Assembly (NCBI GenBank): GCA_035461305.1
Contig: DATHVN010000040.1
Span: 1-56,895 of the forward strand
Length of the DNA stretch: 56,895 nucleotides
Source: Euzebyales bacterium
GTDB lineage: Bacteria > Actinomycetota > Nitriliruptoria > Euzebyales > JAHELV01
Reading direction: 5' to 3'
Positions 25,801 to 33,753 of this stretch are shown in pieces. Made by a program: the position numbers and the translations under genes. Position 1 is the first letter of the stretch; each line of letters begins with the position of its first letter. Under the pieces are notes generated by a model that saw only the letters and a program-made list of their open reading frames with translations, ran no database searches and was not told the DNA's origin.

Positions 25801-26576
25801 CACGACGAGGCCTCGCACGGTTCACCCGGCCCTCGCCGGGCCCGGACGCGGGAGCCTCGGACGGCGCGGCTGGCATGGCCGGCGCCAGCACGTCCACCAA
25901 TGAACTGGACCTCCCACCGACGCTGGCCCGGTTCGTGGGTGCGCGCACGCGTCCGACGCCCGGCGAGGCGTGCGAGATGTGCGCGGTCGCCATCTCCGAC
26001 GACCATCGCCACGTCGTCGACCTCGAACGCCGGTCGCTGCTCTGCGTGTGCCGTGGCTGCGCGCTGCTGTTCGAACGCACTGCCGGCGGCACTCCGGTCC
26101 CCGACCGCCGGCTCGCTGACACCCGCCTGCACCCGCGCCGGTACCGGACGGTGCCCGACCGCTACGTCGAGATCACGCCGTTCACCCTGCCCGGCCCCGC
26201 ATGGGCGGCACTGCAGATCCCCGTCGGCGTCGCCTTCGTCGTGGCCAACACCCAACTGGACCGCACCGTCGCGTTCTACCCCAGCCCGGGAGGCGCGACC
26301 GAGTCCGAGCTGCCGCTCGACGCATGGGGTGACATCGTCGCGGCGAACCCGGCACTGGCAGAGGTCGAGCCCGACGTCGAGGCGGTGCTGCTGCGCACGG
26401 GCGGCGACGAGCCGACGTGCCACGTGGTGCCGGTCGACCGCTGCTACGAGCTGGTCGGCGCGATGCGGCTGCACTGGCGCGGCTTCGACGGTGGGACCGA
26501 GGTGCGTGAGCAGATCGCGGCGTTCTTCGACGCCATCAGCGCCCGGGCCCGAAGCCCGTCCGAGGTGGAATCGTGA
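25797..26576 (+). CDS. DUF5947-like hydrogenase-cluster protein
   Basis: The 259-aa protein is soluble. It has CEMCAVAISDDHRHVVDLERRSLLCVCRGCALLF near residues 60-95, that is CxxC and CxCxxC-like cysteine groups with nearby His, suggesting a metal or Fe-S site. It continues with RYRTVPDRY and a C-terminal half rich in hydrophobic strands. I recall this pattern as DUF5947, found next to high-affinity hydrogenases in actinobacteria. The GTG start overlaps the previous stop. Function unknown, and a role in hydrogenase assembly or electron transfer is inferred from context. Confidence 0.78.
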   Translation: MTRRGLARFTRPSPGPDAGASDGAAGMAGASTSTNELDLPPTLARFVGARTRPTPGEACEMCAVAISDDHRHVVDLERRSLLCVCRGCALLFERTAGGTPVPDRRLADTRLHPRRYRTVPDRYVEITPFTLPGPAWAALQIPVGVAFVVANTQLDRTVAFYPSPGGATESELPLDAWGDIVAANPALAEVEPDVEAVLLRTGGDEPTCHVVPVDRCYELVGAMRLHWRGFDGGTEVREQIAAFFDAISARARSPSEVES

Positions 26577-27265
26577 GCAGGTTGCGCTTCGAGGTGGTCG
26601 GCGCACGGGCGGACCCGACCGGCGCGGCGCCGACCGTGGTGCTCGGGCTGCACATCACGGCGCCGCCGGACCAGCAGGTGCAGTCGATCCTGCTGCGCTG
26701 CCAGCTGCGGATCGAGCCGGACCGGCGGCGCTACGACGAGGCGACGCAGGCGCGGCTGGTCGAGCTGTTCGGCGAGCCGCACCGATGGGCCGAGACGCTC
26801 AAGCCGTTCCAGCTGACCCACGTCACCCTGCCGGTCCGCGGGTTCTCCGGCGTGGCCGAAGTCGATCTGCCGGTCGAGCTCAGCTATGACCTGGAGGTCG
26901 CAGTCGGCAAGTACCTGCACGCCCTGCGCGACGGTGCCGTCCCACTCCTGCTGCTGTTCAGCGGCACCGTGTTCCATCAGACCCAGACGGGGCTGCAGGT
27001 CGAACAGATCCCGTGGGACCGCGAGGCGCCGTTCGACCTGCCGGTCGACGTGTGGCGGGCGGCGCTGGACACCCACCACCCGGGCACCGGCTGGCTCCGG
27101 CTGCACCGCGACACCATCGACGCGCTGCATGCCTACAAGACCAGCCGCGGCCTGTCGACCTGGGACGACACGCTCGCGGCGCTGCTGGACGGGACGACCG
27201 CGAACGCACCGATCGGCAACGGCCGGCACGTGCCGAACGCCGACACGGGTGGGCGGTCCGCATGA
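26573..27265 (+). CDS. DUF6084-like hydrogenase-cluster protein
   Basis: The 230-aa soluble protein is beta-rich and opens with LRFEVVGARADPTGAAPTVVLGLHI. It has RCQLRIEPDRRRYD and LLLLFSGTVFHQTQTGLQVEQIPWDREA in the centre. No cysteine-based cofactor site is seen apart from isolated residues. From memory this matches DUF6084, which accompanies DUF5947 and hhySL in other actinobacteria. The GTG start overlaps the previous stop, so strict co-expression is expected. Molecular role unknown. Confidence 0.75.
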   Translation: MSRLRFEVVGARADPTGAAPTVVLGLHITAPPDQQVQSILLRCQLRIEPDRRRYDEATQARLVELFGEPHRWAETLKPFQLTHVTLPVRGFSGVAEVDLPVELSYDLEVAVGKYLHALRDGAVPLLLLFSGTVFHQTQTGLQVEQIPWDREAPFDLPVDVWRAALDTHHPGTGWLRLHRDTIDALHAYKTSRGLSTWDDTLAALLDGTTANAPIGNGRHVPNADTGGRSA

Positions 27266-27305
27266 ATACTCGGGGCTGCAGTCACGTCCGCGGTTGGCAC
27301 ACGTC

Positions 27306-28817
27306 ATGAGCACCGCGACGACCGATGTCCTCGCGCGGGCGCGCCGGATCGCCGACGCGGTCCTCTACGAGGGCTACGTGCTGTTCCCCTACCGGGCGTC
27401 GGCGCTGAAGAACCGGTACCGGTGGCAGTGGGGCGTGGTAGTCCCGCAGGCACAGGTCGAGCTGGGCGCGACCGAGCCCTCGACGCTGTCGTGCGAGACC
27501 CAGGTCCGCTGCGCGCCCGGCACGCGGATCGACGTCACCGCACGGTTCCTGCACCTGCGGCTGCGCCAGCTCGTCGACGCCGGCGGCACCCCTGTCGACG
27601 AGCTCGACGTCGACGACACCCCCGTCCCGACCTGGGAAGAGGGCCTCGAGCACGAGGTCACTGTCCGGGTCACGACCCCCGACCGTGGCAACCAGCACCG
27701 GGACACCGGCACCAGCGGCCACACACCCGCCGAGCGTGGCAACCAGCACCGGGACACCGGCACCAGCCGCCACACCCCCGCCGACCGTGGCAACCAGCAC
27801 CGCGAGACCGGCACGGGCTGCCACGCGACGGAGCGGTTCGTGCTCGAGGCCGGGGAGGACGTCGAGCAGCTCGGGGCGACGGGGCACGCGGTGCGCACGA
27901 CATGGCGGGTCACCGGTGCGCTGCGGGTCGAGGCCGAGCCCGCCGGCGACGGCGTGTGGACATTGCGGACGGCCGTGCACAACGACACGCGGTGGTCCCA
28001 GCGCCGCGCCCCACGCGACGACGTGCTGCGCCACTCACTGATCGGCGTCCACGTCGTGCTCCACACACACGACGGCGCCTTCGCCTCCGTCATCGACCCG
28101 CCCGACTGGGCGGCACACGACCTACGCCAGCGCGGCCTGCACCCAGTTCTGATTGGCAAGAACCACGACGTCGTGCTCGGTGCGCCGATCATCCTGTACG
28201 ACGATCCGCAGATCGCTCCCGAGAGCCCCGGACCGTCGTTCGACGCGACCGAGGTCGACGAACTGCTCGTGCTCGCGGTCATGGGCCTGACGGATGACGA
28301 GAAGCGCCGTGCCCGAGCCACCGACCCGCGCGCGGCGGCCCTGATCGACCGCACCGATACCCTGCCACCTGCGGTGCAGGGGCGGCTGCACGGCGCGATC
28401 CGCGAGTGGGGGCCGACGACGCTGGCCCCCGAGCCGGCCGTCGGTGTCAGCGACGAGGTCCGGGACCTGCTCGGCGTCGGTGAGGAGCCGCTGCGTGCAG
28501 TCTCACTCGGCGGACACGACGTCGAGGTCGGTGATCGGGTCCGGCTGCGCCCACGCCGCCGTGCCGACGCGCACGACCTGTTCGTCGACGGGCGGGTCGC
28601 GTCCGTCGAGCGGATCGTGCGCACCGTCGAGGGCGAGACGTACCTGGCCGTCACCGTCGACGACGATCCCGCCGCCGCCCTGCACCGCTGGTACGGGCGC
28701 TTCCAGTACTTCGGCGTCGACGAGGTCGAGCCGCTGCCCGGCCATGCGCCGACGTCCCCATCCACCCCACCGGCGTCCGACGCGGGCGCCGGACACGCCA
28801 CGCCACAAGGAGGCTAG
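27306..28817 (+). CDS. Large conserved hydrogenase-cluster protein, unknown, with 17-aa repeats
   Basis: The 503-aa protein begins STATTDVLARARRIADAVLYEGYVLFPYRASALKNRYRWQWGVVVP, which I recognise as the N-terminus of a protein found in actinobacterial hydrogenase loci but without known function. It is predicted cytoplasmic. At residues ~126-176 it carries three tandem 17-aa units of the form RGNQHRDTGTSxHTPAx. The C-terminal part ends with HRWYGRFQYFGVDEVEPLPG and a Pro/Ser/Thr tail. The ATG at 27306 has only a weak ribosome-binding site. It lies between the DUF6084 and membrane peptide genes. Confidence 0.8.
   Translation: MSTATTDVLARARRIADAVLYEGYVLFPYRASALKNRYRWQWGVVVPQAQVELGATEPSTLSCETQVRCAPGTRIDVTARFLHLRLRQLVDAGGTPVDELDVDDTPVPTWEEGLEHEVTVRVTTPDRGNQHRDTGTSGHTPAERGNQHRDTGTSRHTPADRGNQHRETGTGCHATERFVLEAGEDVEQLGATGHAVRTTWRVTGALRVEAEPAGDGVWTLRTAVHNDTRWSQRRAPRDDVLRHSLIGVHVVLHTHDGAFASVIDPPDWAAHDLRQRGLHPVLIGKNHDVVLGAPIILYDDPQIAPESPGPSFDATEVDELLVLAVMGLTDDEKRRARATDPRAAALIDRTDTLPPAVQGRLHGAIREWGPTTLAPEPAVGVSDEVRDLLGVGEEPLRAVSLGGHDVEVGDRVRLRPRRRADAHDLFVDGRVASVERIVRTVEGETYLAVTVDDDPAAALHRWYGRFQYFGVDEVEPLPGHAPTSPSTPPASDAGAGHATPQGG
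27681..27833 (+). repeat. Three 51-bp tandem repeats inside the coding sequence
   Basis: Units at 27681-27731, 27732-27782 and 27783-27833 each contain GTGGCAACCAGCACCG followed by GACACCGGCACCAGC or a close variant. Copies 1 and 2 differ at only a few bases, and copy 3 is more diverged. The unit is an exact multiple of three, so the reading frame is kept and the protein gains 17 residues per copy. Confidence 0.85.
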
Positions 28818-28819
28818 CC

Positions 28820-28933
28820 GTGGAGAAATGGATCCTGCGCTTCATGGTCACCGCGATGCTCGCCATCGGCATCTGGGCCGTTGCCGCATCGGTCGATGAC
28901 ATCAAGCGCTACGCCAAGATGCGCCAGATGTGA
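28820..28933 (+). CDS. DUF6893-like single-span membrane peptide
   Basis: A 37-aa frame reads (GTG start) EKWILRFMVTAMLAIGIWAV then AASVDDIKRYAKMRQM. It has one hydrophobic helix of about 18 residues and a basic C-terminal tail, preceded by AGGAGG. I recall similarly placed small proteins annotated as DUF6893 in hydrogenase clusters. It may anchor the hydrogenase or an electron acceptor to the membrane. This is inference, as no cofactor residue is present. Confidence 0.75.
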   Translation: MEKWILRFMVTAMLAIGIWAVAASVDDIKRYAKMRQM

Positions 28934-28946
28934 CGAGGAGTCGACG

Positions 28947-29210
28947 ATGCCGAACCGCCGAGGCACCACCATCGAACCGCACGAGCTGGAGCGGGCCCAC
29001 CCGTTCCCCGCGGGCCGCTTCGCCGAGGCCGAATCCCAGGAGCGGCGCGGCCCGGCCGGCAGCCGTGACCGGGGGTCGGTGCCGACCCGCAACGTGAGCG
29101 GGCGTCCCGACTCGTCCCAGGAGGGGCCTGTCGGCTGGACAGGGGTCAACCCGTTGCCGCCGATCGACCCGGCGATGCCGCTGCTCGCCCCCGGTGACCA
29201 GGGGGGCTGA
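28947..29210 (+). CDS. Small hydrophilic hydrogenase-cluster protein, unknown
   Basis: The 87-aa protein starts PNRRGTTIEPHELERAHPFPAGRF and is rich in Arg, Gly, Pro and Ser. It looks largely disordered and ends in a Pro-rich stretch (GVNPLPPIDPAMPLLAPG). It lies 13 bases after the membrane peptide and 3 bases before the protease gene, so it is part of the operon. No family is recognised. Confidence 0.65.
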   Translation: MPNRRGTTIEPHELERAHPFPAGRFAEAESQERRGPAGSRDRGSVPTRNVSGRPDSSQEGPVGWTGVNPLPPIDPAMPLLAPGDQGG

Positions 29211-29213
29211 CCG

Positions 29214-29717
29214 GTGACCCAGCAGGTCCTGATCGCCGGCGTCGGCAACATCTTCCTGCGCGATGACGGCTTCGGCTCGGAGGTCGCGCAGCGCCTGGCC
29301 ACGCGGCCACTGCCGGACGGCGTGCGGGTCGTCGACTACGGCATCGGTGGCATCCACCTGGCCTACGATCTGCTCGCCGGCGTCGACCAGCTGATCCTCG
29401 TCGATGCGCTGCCGCGGGACCTCGCCCCGGGCACGGTGTCGCTGCTCGAGGTCCAGGCCGACCAGGACCTGCTGTCGACCGTCGACAGCCACGCAATGGA
29501 CCCCGCCACGGTGTTCGCCAGCCTGCGCGGGCTGGGCGGCCTGCCGCCACCGACCGTGGTTGTCGGGTGCGAGCCGGCCGACCTCTCGGAGGGCATGGGT
29601 CTGACACCGCAGGTCGCGGCCGCCGTCGATCCGACCGTCAAGCAGGTCCTGCAACTCGCGGCCGAACGGGCCGGCGGCGTGGGCGCGCAGACCCCGAAGG
29701 CTGCGGAAGGACGCTGA
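29214..29717 (+). CDS. Hydrogenase maturation protease
   Basis: The 167-aa protein belongs to the HyaD/HycI/HoxW family. It has VLIAGVGNIFLRDDGFG at the N-terminus (conserved Glu/Asp ligand region), VVDYGIGGIHLAYDLL, LILVDAL, and GCEPADLSEGMGLTPQV near the end. These endopeptidases remove the C-terminal tail of the hydrogenase large subunit after nickel insertion, here expected after His577 of HhyL. The GTG start lies 3 bases after the previous stop. Confidence 0.93.
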   Translation: MTQQVLIAGVGNIFLRDDGFGSEVAQRLATRPLPDGVRVVDYGIGGIHLAYDLLAGVDQLILVDALPRDLAPGTVSLLEVQADQDLLSTVDSHAMDPATVFASLRGLGGLPPPTVVVGCEPADLSEGMGLTPQVAAAVDPTVKQVLQLAAERAGGVGAQTPKAAEGR

Positions 29718-29718
29718 C

Positions 29719-30057
29719 GTGCATGAGATCGGCATCTGCGAGAGCGTGCTGGCCGCTGTCGAGCGGCGCGCCGACGGCCGTTCGGTCGACGCGTTCACCG
29801 TGCGCGTCGGCACGTTGCTGCGGGTCGTGCCCGAGGCCTTCGCCCAGTCGTTCGAGCTCGTCGCTGCCGGCACCGTCGCCGACGGTGCGCGTCCCGAGCT
29901 GGAGCTCGTCCCCGTCAGCTGTCGGTGTGAGCAGTGCGGCGGGACCTTCGACTCCGACGATCCCCTGCCAACGTGCCCGGACTGCAACAGCGTCCGCGTG
30001 GCACGGTCGGGCGGCGACGACCTGGTGCTGACATCCATCCGCTATCGGACCACGTGA
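29719..30057 (+). CDS. hypA: Hydrogenase nickel-insertion protein HypA
   Basis: The 112-aa protein starts MHEIGICESV, so the nickel-binding His2-Glu3 is present. The structural zinc site is formed by CRCEQCGG and CPDC near residues 72-95. It delivers nickel to HhyL, normally together with the GTPase HypB, which is not encoded in this window. The GTG start follows the protease stop by one base. Confidence 0.95.
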   Translation: MHEIGICESVLAAVERRADGRSVDAFTVRVGTLLRVVPEAFAQSFELVAAGTVADGARPELELVPVSCRCEQCGGTFDSDDPLPTCPDCNSVRVARSGGDDLVLTSIRYRTT

Positions 30058-30071
30058 CGAGAGGACCGCCT

Positions 30072-30344
30072 ATGTGCCTGGGGATCCCCGGACGGGTCGT
30101 CGACTTCCTCGACGAGACCGACCAGCTCGCGAAGGTCGAGGTCACCGGCGTCCGGCGCAACATCAACATCGGGCTTGTCAAGGACGAAGGCCTGGAGATC
30201 GGCGACTGGGTGCTGATCCACGTTGGCTTCGCCATGTCGATCATCGACGAGGACGAGGCCGCGAAGGCGATGGAGGGCCTCCGGCTGCTCGGCGAGCAGT
30301 TCGAGACCGAGGTCGCCGACATCGCGGGATCGAGGATCGAATGA
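30072..30344 (+). CDS. hypC: Hydrogenase assembly chaperone HypC
   Basis: The 90-aa protein begins MCLGIPGRVV, the exact HypC N-terminus whose Cys2 carries the Fe(CN)2CO unit. The conserved VGFAMSIIDEDEA follows. It works with HypD to assemble and deliver the iron moiety to HhyL. Its stop overlaps the next gene's ATG. Confidence 0.95.
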   Translation: MCLGIPGRVVDFLDETDQLAKVEVTGVRRNINIGLVKDEGLEIGDWVLIHVGFAMSIIDEDEAAKAMEGLRLLGEQFETEVADIAGSRIE

Positions 30345-30682
30345 CCTCGCACGATGTGACGGCGGACCGAGACCTTGCCACCACTGACGTCGAGGCCGGC
30401 ACCGGCGCGCTGCTCCCGGTGCTCGGCACACCGCCGCGGACGGTGCCCGACACCGGGGCGGCGTGCGCGATCGACGACGACGGCTGCATCACGTGCGGCG
30501 ACGTCGCGGTGGCCCTGACGGTGGAGGAGGTCGGCAAGTTCGACGCGTTGTGCCGTGACGACGAGGGCCGGACCGAGACGGTCGCGACCGAGCTCGTCGG
30601 TGCCCTGACGCCGGGTGAGCGGGTGCTGGTGCACGCCAAGGTCGCCCTCGAGCGCCTCGCACCGGTGGAGGGACGTCGCTGA
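30341..30682 (+). CDS. Second HypC/HupF-like chaperone
   Basis: The 113-aa protein has a variable N-terminus of about 45 residues. Then CAIDDDGCITCGDVAVALTV and RVLVHAKVALERL correspond to the HypC/HupF beta-barrel core. It lacks the MCLGIP N-terminus, and the conserved cysteines are instead in CITC. It may be a HhyL- or HhyS-specific chaperone partnered with HypC. ATGA overlap with hypC and TGATG overlap with hypD show tight coupling. Confidence 0.8.
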   Translation: MTSHDVTADRDLATTDVEAGTGALLPVLGTPPRTVPDTGAACAIDDDGCITCGDVAVALTVEEVGKFDALCRDDEGRTETVATELVGALTPGERVLVHAKVALERLAPVEGRR

Positions 30683-31806
30683 TGCGCTTCGTCGATGAGT
30701 ACCGCGACCCCGACCTGGCCCAGGCGCTGGCGGCGCGCATCGCGTCACTGGCCGACCCGGGCCGCCACTACAAGATCATGGAGGTCTGCGGCGGGCACAC
30801 GCACGCGATCTACCGCTTCGGCGTACACGACTTCCTGCCCGAGACCATCGAGCTGGTCCACGGTCCCGGGTGCCCGGTCTGCGTGATCCCGATGGGCCGC
30901 GTCGACGACGCGATCGCGATCGCCGAGGCCAACGACGACGTGATCATGACGTGCTTCGGCGACATGATGCGCGTGCCGGGCAGCACCGGGTCGTTCCTCG
31001 ACGCCAACGCCCGCGGTGCCGACATCCGCATGGTCTACTCACCGCTCGACGCGCTGCGCATCGCCCGCGACAACCCTGACCGGCAGGTCATCTTCTACGC
31101 GATCGGTTTCGAGACCACGGCGCCGTCGACGGCGCTGACGCTGGTGCGGGCCAGGCGTGAGCGCATCACGAACTTCTCCGTGTTCTGCAACCACGTGACG
31201 ATCGTCCCCGCGATCAAGGCGATCCTCGACTCACCGGACCTGCGCCTCGACGCGTTCATCGGTCCGGGCCACGTATCCACCGTGATCGGCTGCCGGCCGT
31301 ACGAGTTCGTCCCTGCACGCCACGGCAAGCCGGTCGTGTGCGCCGGGTTCGAGCCGCTCGACGTGCTCGAGTCGATCGCCTGGATCATGCAGCAGTTCGC
31401 CGACGGCCGTTGCGAGGTCGAGAACCAGTACACGCGGGTCGTGCCGTGGGACGGCAACCCGCAGGCCCTGGGCGTGATGGCCGACACCTTCGAGCTGCGC
31501 CCGCATTTCGAGTGGCGGGGCCTTGGGTTCATCTCACACTCGGCGCTGAAGGTCTCGGACCGCTACGCCGACTTCGACACCGAACTGCGCTATGAGGTGC
31601 CCGGCGTGCGCGTCGCCGATCCCAAGTCGTGCCAGTGCGGCGAGGTCCTCAAGGGCGTGCTCAAGCCCTGGGAGTGCAAGGTGTTCGGCACCGCCTGCAC
31701 GCCCGAGACGCCGATCGGCACGTGCATGGTGTCGTCGGAGGGCGCGTGCGCCGCGTACTACAACTACGGGCGCTACGCCAAGAAGCGCCTGCACGTCGAG
31801 GTGTGA
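30682..31806 (+). CDS. hypD: Hydrogenase formation protein HypD
   Basis: The 374-aa protein is a complete HypD. It has MEVCGGHTHAIYRFG near residue 33, GPGCPVCVIP, GFETTAPSTA, and the C-terminal Fe-S ligands CQCGEVL, WECKVFG and ACAAYYNYGRYAKK. HypD holds a [4Fe-4S] cluster and forms with HypC the scaffold on which CO and CN ligands are attached to iron. The start overlaps the upstream stop (TGATG). Confidence 0.97.
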   Translation: MRFVDEYRDPDLAQALAARIASLADPGRHYKIMEVCGGHTHAIYRFGVHDFLPETIELVHGPGCPVCVIPMGRVDDAIAIAEANDDVIMTCFGDMMRVPGSTGSFLDANARGADIRMVYSPLDALRIARDNPDRQVIFYAIGFETTAPSTALTLVRARRERITNFSVFCNHVTIVPAIKAILDSPDLRLDAFIGPGHVSTVIGCRPYEFVPARHGKPVVCAGFEPLDVLESIAWIMQQFADGRCEVENQYTRVVPWDGNPQALGVMADTFELRPHFEWRGLGFISHSALKVSDRYADFDTELRYEVPGVRVADPKSCQCGEVLKGVLKPWECKVFGTACTPETPIGTCMVSSEGACAAYYNYGRYAKKRLHVEV

Positions 31807-31810
31807 CGCG

Positions 31811-32914
31811 ATGCCGAAGCAGTTCACCGAGCACGAGGTCATCGAGCGCATAGAGGACATGCGCCGTCGGCGGCCACGGTTCATCGACAAGCACATCACC
31901 ATGTCGCACGGGGCCGGCGGCAAGGCGTCGAGGCAGCTGGTGGAGGGCCTGATCGTCCCGCTGCTGGACAACCCGACGCTGGCCCCGCTGGGCGACGCGG
32001 CAGCGATCACGGCCCGGGCCGGTGCCGGCAACGGTGCGGGCGTCCAGCTGGCGTTCACGACCGACTCGTTCGTCGTGCAGCCCATCCGCTTCCCCGGTGG
32101 CTCGATCGGCGAGCTCGCGGTCAACGGCACCGTCAACGACCTGGCGGTCTCGGGCGCCCAACCGCTGTGGCTGTCGGCCGCGCTCATCCTCGAGGAGGGC
32201 CTGGGCGCCGACGTGCTGACCGCCGAGGTCGAGGCGATGGCCACGGCAGCGCAGACCGCTGACGTGACGGTCGTGACCGGCGACACCAAGGTCGTCCAGC
32301 GCGGGAAGGCCGACAAGCTCTACATCACCACGGCGGGACTGGGGGCCAGGGCAACGGGGGCGGCCCTGGCCCCCGAACTGGTCCGGCCCGGCGACAAGGT
32401 GCTGGTGTCGGGGACCATCGGCGACCACGGTATCGCGATCATGCTGGCGCGCGGGGAGCTCGACATCGACGCCGACGTCCGCAGCGACACGCAGTCGCTG
32501 TGGCCGCTGGTGTCGGCCTCGCTGGACGCCTGCGAGGAGGCGGTCCACTGCATGCGCGACGCGACCCGCGGCGGCGTCGCGACCGTGCTCAACGAGATCG
32601 CGCTGGCCACGCGGCTAGGGATCGTCATCGACGAGCAGCGGCTGCCGCTACGCCCCGAGGTCGTCGGCGCCGGCGAGATCCTGGGCATCGACCCGCTCTA
32701 CGTCGCCAACGAGGGCAAGCTGATCGCGTTCGTGGCGCCCGAGCAGGCCGGCGCGGCGCTCGCAGCGATGCGGTCGCAGCCCGCGGGTGCGGACGCGGCG
32801 ATCATCGGCGAGGTCCGCGACGAACCTGAGGGCCGTGTGCTGGGTCGCACGACGTTCGGCGGGCACCGGATGATCGACATGCTCGTCGGCGACCCACTGC
32901 CCCGCATCTGCTGA
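31811..32914 (+). CDS. hypE: Hydrogenase maturation protein HypE
   Basis: The 367-aa protein has an N-terminal extension of about 25 residues. The HypE/AIR-synthase fold follows: ITMSHGAGGKASRQLVEGL, FTTDSFVVQPI, GDTKVVQRGKADKLY and MRDATRGGVATVLNE. The C-terminal PRIC carries the cysteine that receives the carbamoyl group from HypF and is dehydrated to thiocyanate. It is the last gene of the operon. Confidence 0.97.
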   Translation: MPKQFTEHEVIERIEDMRRRRPRFIDKHITMSHGAGGKASRQLVEGLIVPLLDNPTLAPLGDAAAITARAGAGNGAGVQLAFTTDSFVVQPIRFPGGSIGELAVNGTVNDLAVSGAQPLWLSAALILEEGLGADVLTAEVEAMATAAQTADVTVVTGDTKVVQRGKADKLYITTAGLGARATGAALAPELVRPGDKVLVSGTIGDHGIAIMLARGELDIDADVRSDTQSLWPLVSASLDACEEAVHCMRDATRGGVATVLNEIALATRLGIVIDEQRLPLRPEVVGAGEILGIDPLYVANEGKLIAFVAPEQAGAALAAMRSQPAGADAAIIGEVRDEPEGRVLGRTTFGGHRMIDMLVGDPLPRIC

Positions 32915-33043
32915 CCGGCGGTTCCCCGCGGCGCACCACGCTCGCGACGCACCTCCGACGCTCGGGAGTCCAGCGGTCACACGTCGCGTATCCGCCACCG
33001 CGACCGACAAACGTCGGCGCACGACCGTCCACGCGCCGTGATG

Positions 33044-33577
33044 TCAGGGCTCGATGCGGTCCGCGTACTCCTCGGACTTCACGGCGGCCGGATCACAAAG
33101 GAACGGCTCCTCCTGCGCGCCACCGGTGTGGTACCGGTAGAGCTGGTCGTCGACCCGCAGGTGCACGCGGGTGCCCTGATGGGGGTCACCGAGCCCTCGG
33201 CCGCCGTGTACCGGGCAACCCAGGGCATCGTCGGGCCACGTCACGCGCTGCGCGAGCACGACCTCGATCCGACCGGGCGGCACGCCGGCGCGCTCGGACA
33301 GGTCCCGGACAGCCTCGTCCACGACCGGACGCAGGCTGCGCTCCACCGGACGGTCGTCATCATCCGCGTTCGCGAGATCGTCGGGTGTCGCGGCATCGTC
33401 GGACCGTGGAGCTGCGTCCTGCTCGGTAGGTGCTGTCGCCGCGACCGCCACGTCCTCGGACGTGACGTCCTGCGCACTGCCCCCGACCTCCTGCGCCGCT
33501 CCGCAGGCGGTGGCCAGCAGCAGGCAGGCCGCAACGACCATCGTTCGCACCATCGTCTGCGCTCGCCTGTGCGCCAT
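33044..33577 (-). CDS. Predicted lipoprotein, unknown
   Basis: The 177-aa protein has a signal peptide with lipobox ATAC near residue 25. An acidic Ala/Asp-rich linker follows (residues ~35-80). The conserved C-terminal block contains VLAQRVTWPDDALGCP, RVHLRVDDQLYRYHTGG and FLCDP, with two cysteines likely to pair. Similar exported actinobacterial domains occur, but I know no function. It converges with hypE and is not part of the hydrogenase operon. Confidence 0.75.
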   Translation of the reverse strand: MAHRRAQTMVRTMVVAACLLLATACGAAQEVGGSAQDVTSEDVAVAATAPTEQDAAPRSDDAATPDDLANADDDDRPVERSLRPVVDEAVRDLSERAGVPPGRIEVVLAQRVTWPDDALGCPVHGGRGLGDPHQGTRVHLRVDDQLYRYHTGGAQEEPFLCDPAAVKSEEYADRIEP

Positions 33578-33753
33578 GTGCCCTCCGTCGACGCCGCCGT
33601 CCGTCGATTGGACGTCCCGGTGGAACGCTCGGTTCCCGCGACATCGCTGTCGCCGTCGAGCGTACCCGGCGCTCCGGCGCGCCTGACAGGCCGGGCGTGA
33701 CCGTGACAGGCGGATGACAGGCGGATGGGAGCGGCCCCCCGCATGGTTGTCCC

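Noticed and set aside
27262-27309. 15-codon frame starting at ATG 27262
   Set aside because: Too short, overlaps the next start in another frame, and no conserved sequence.
27681-27833. Possible CRISPR or minisatellite array
   Set aside because: Units are contiguous without spacers, lie inside a coding frame and are a multiple of three bases. No cas genes are present.
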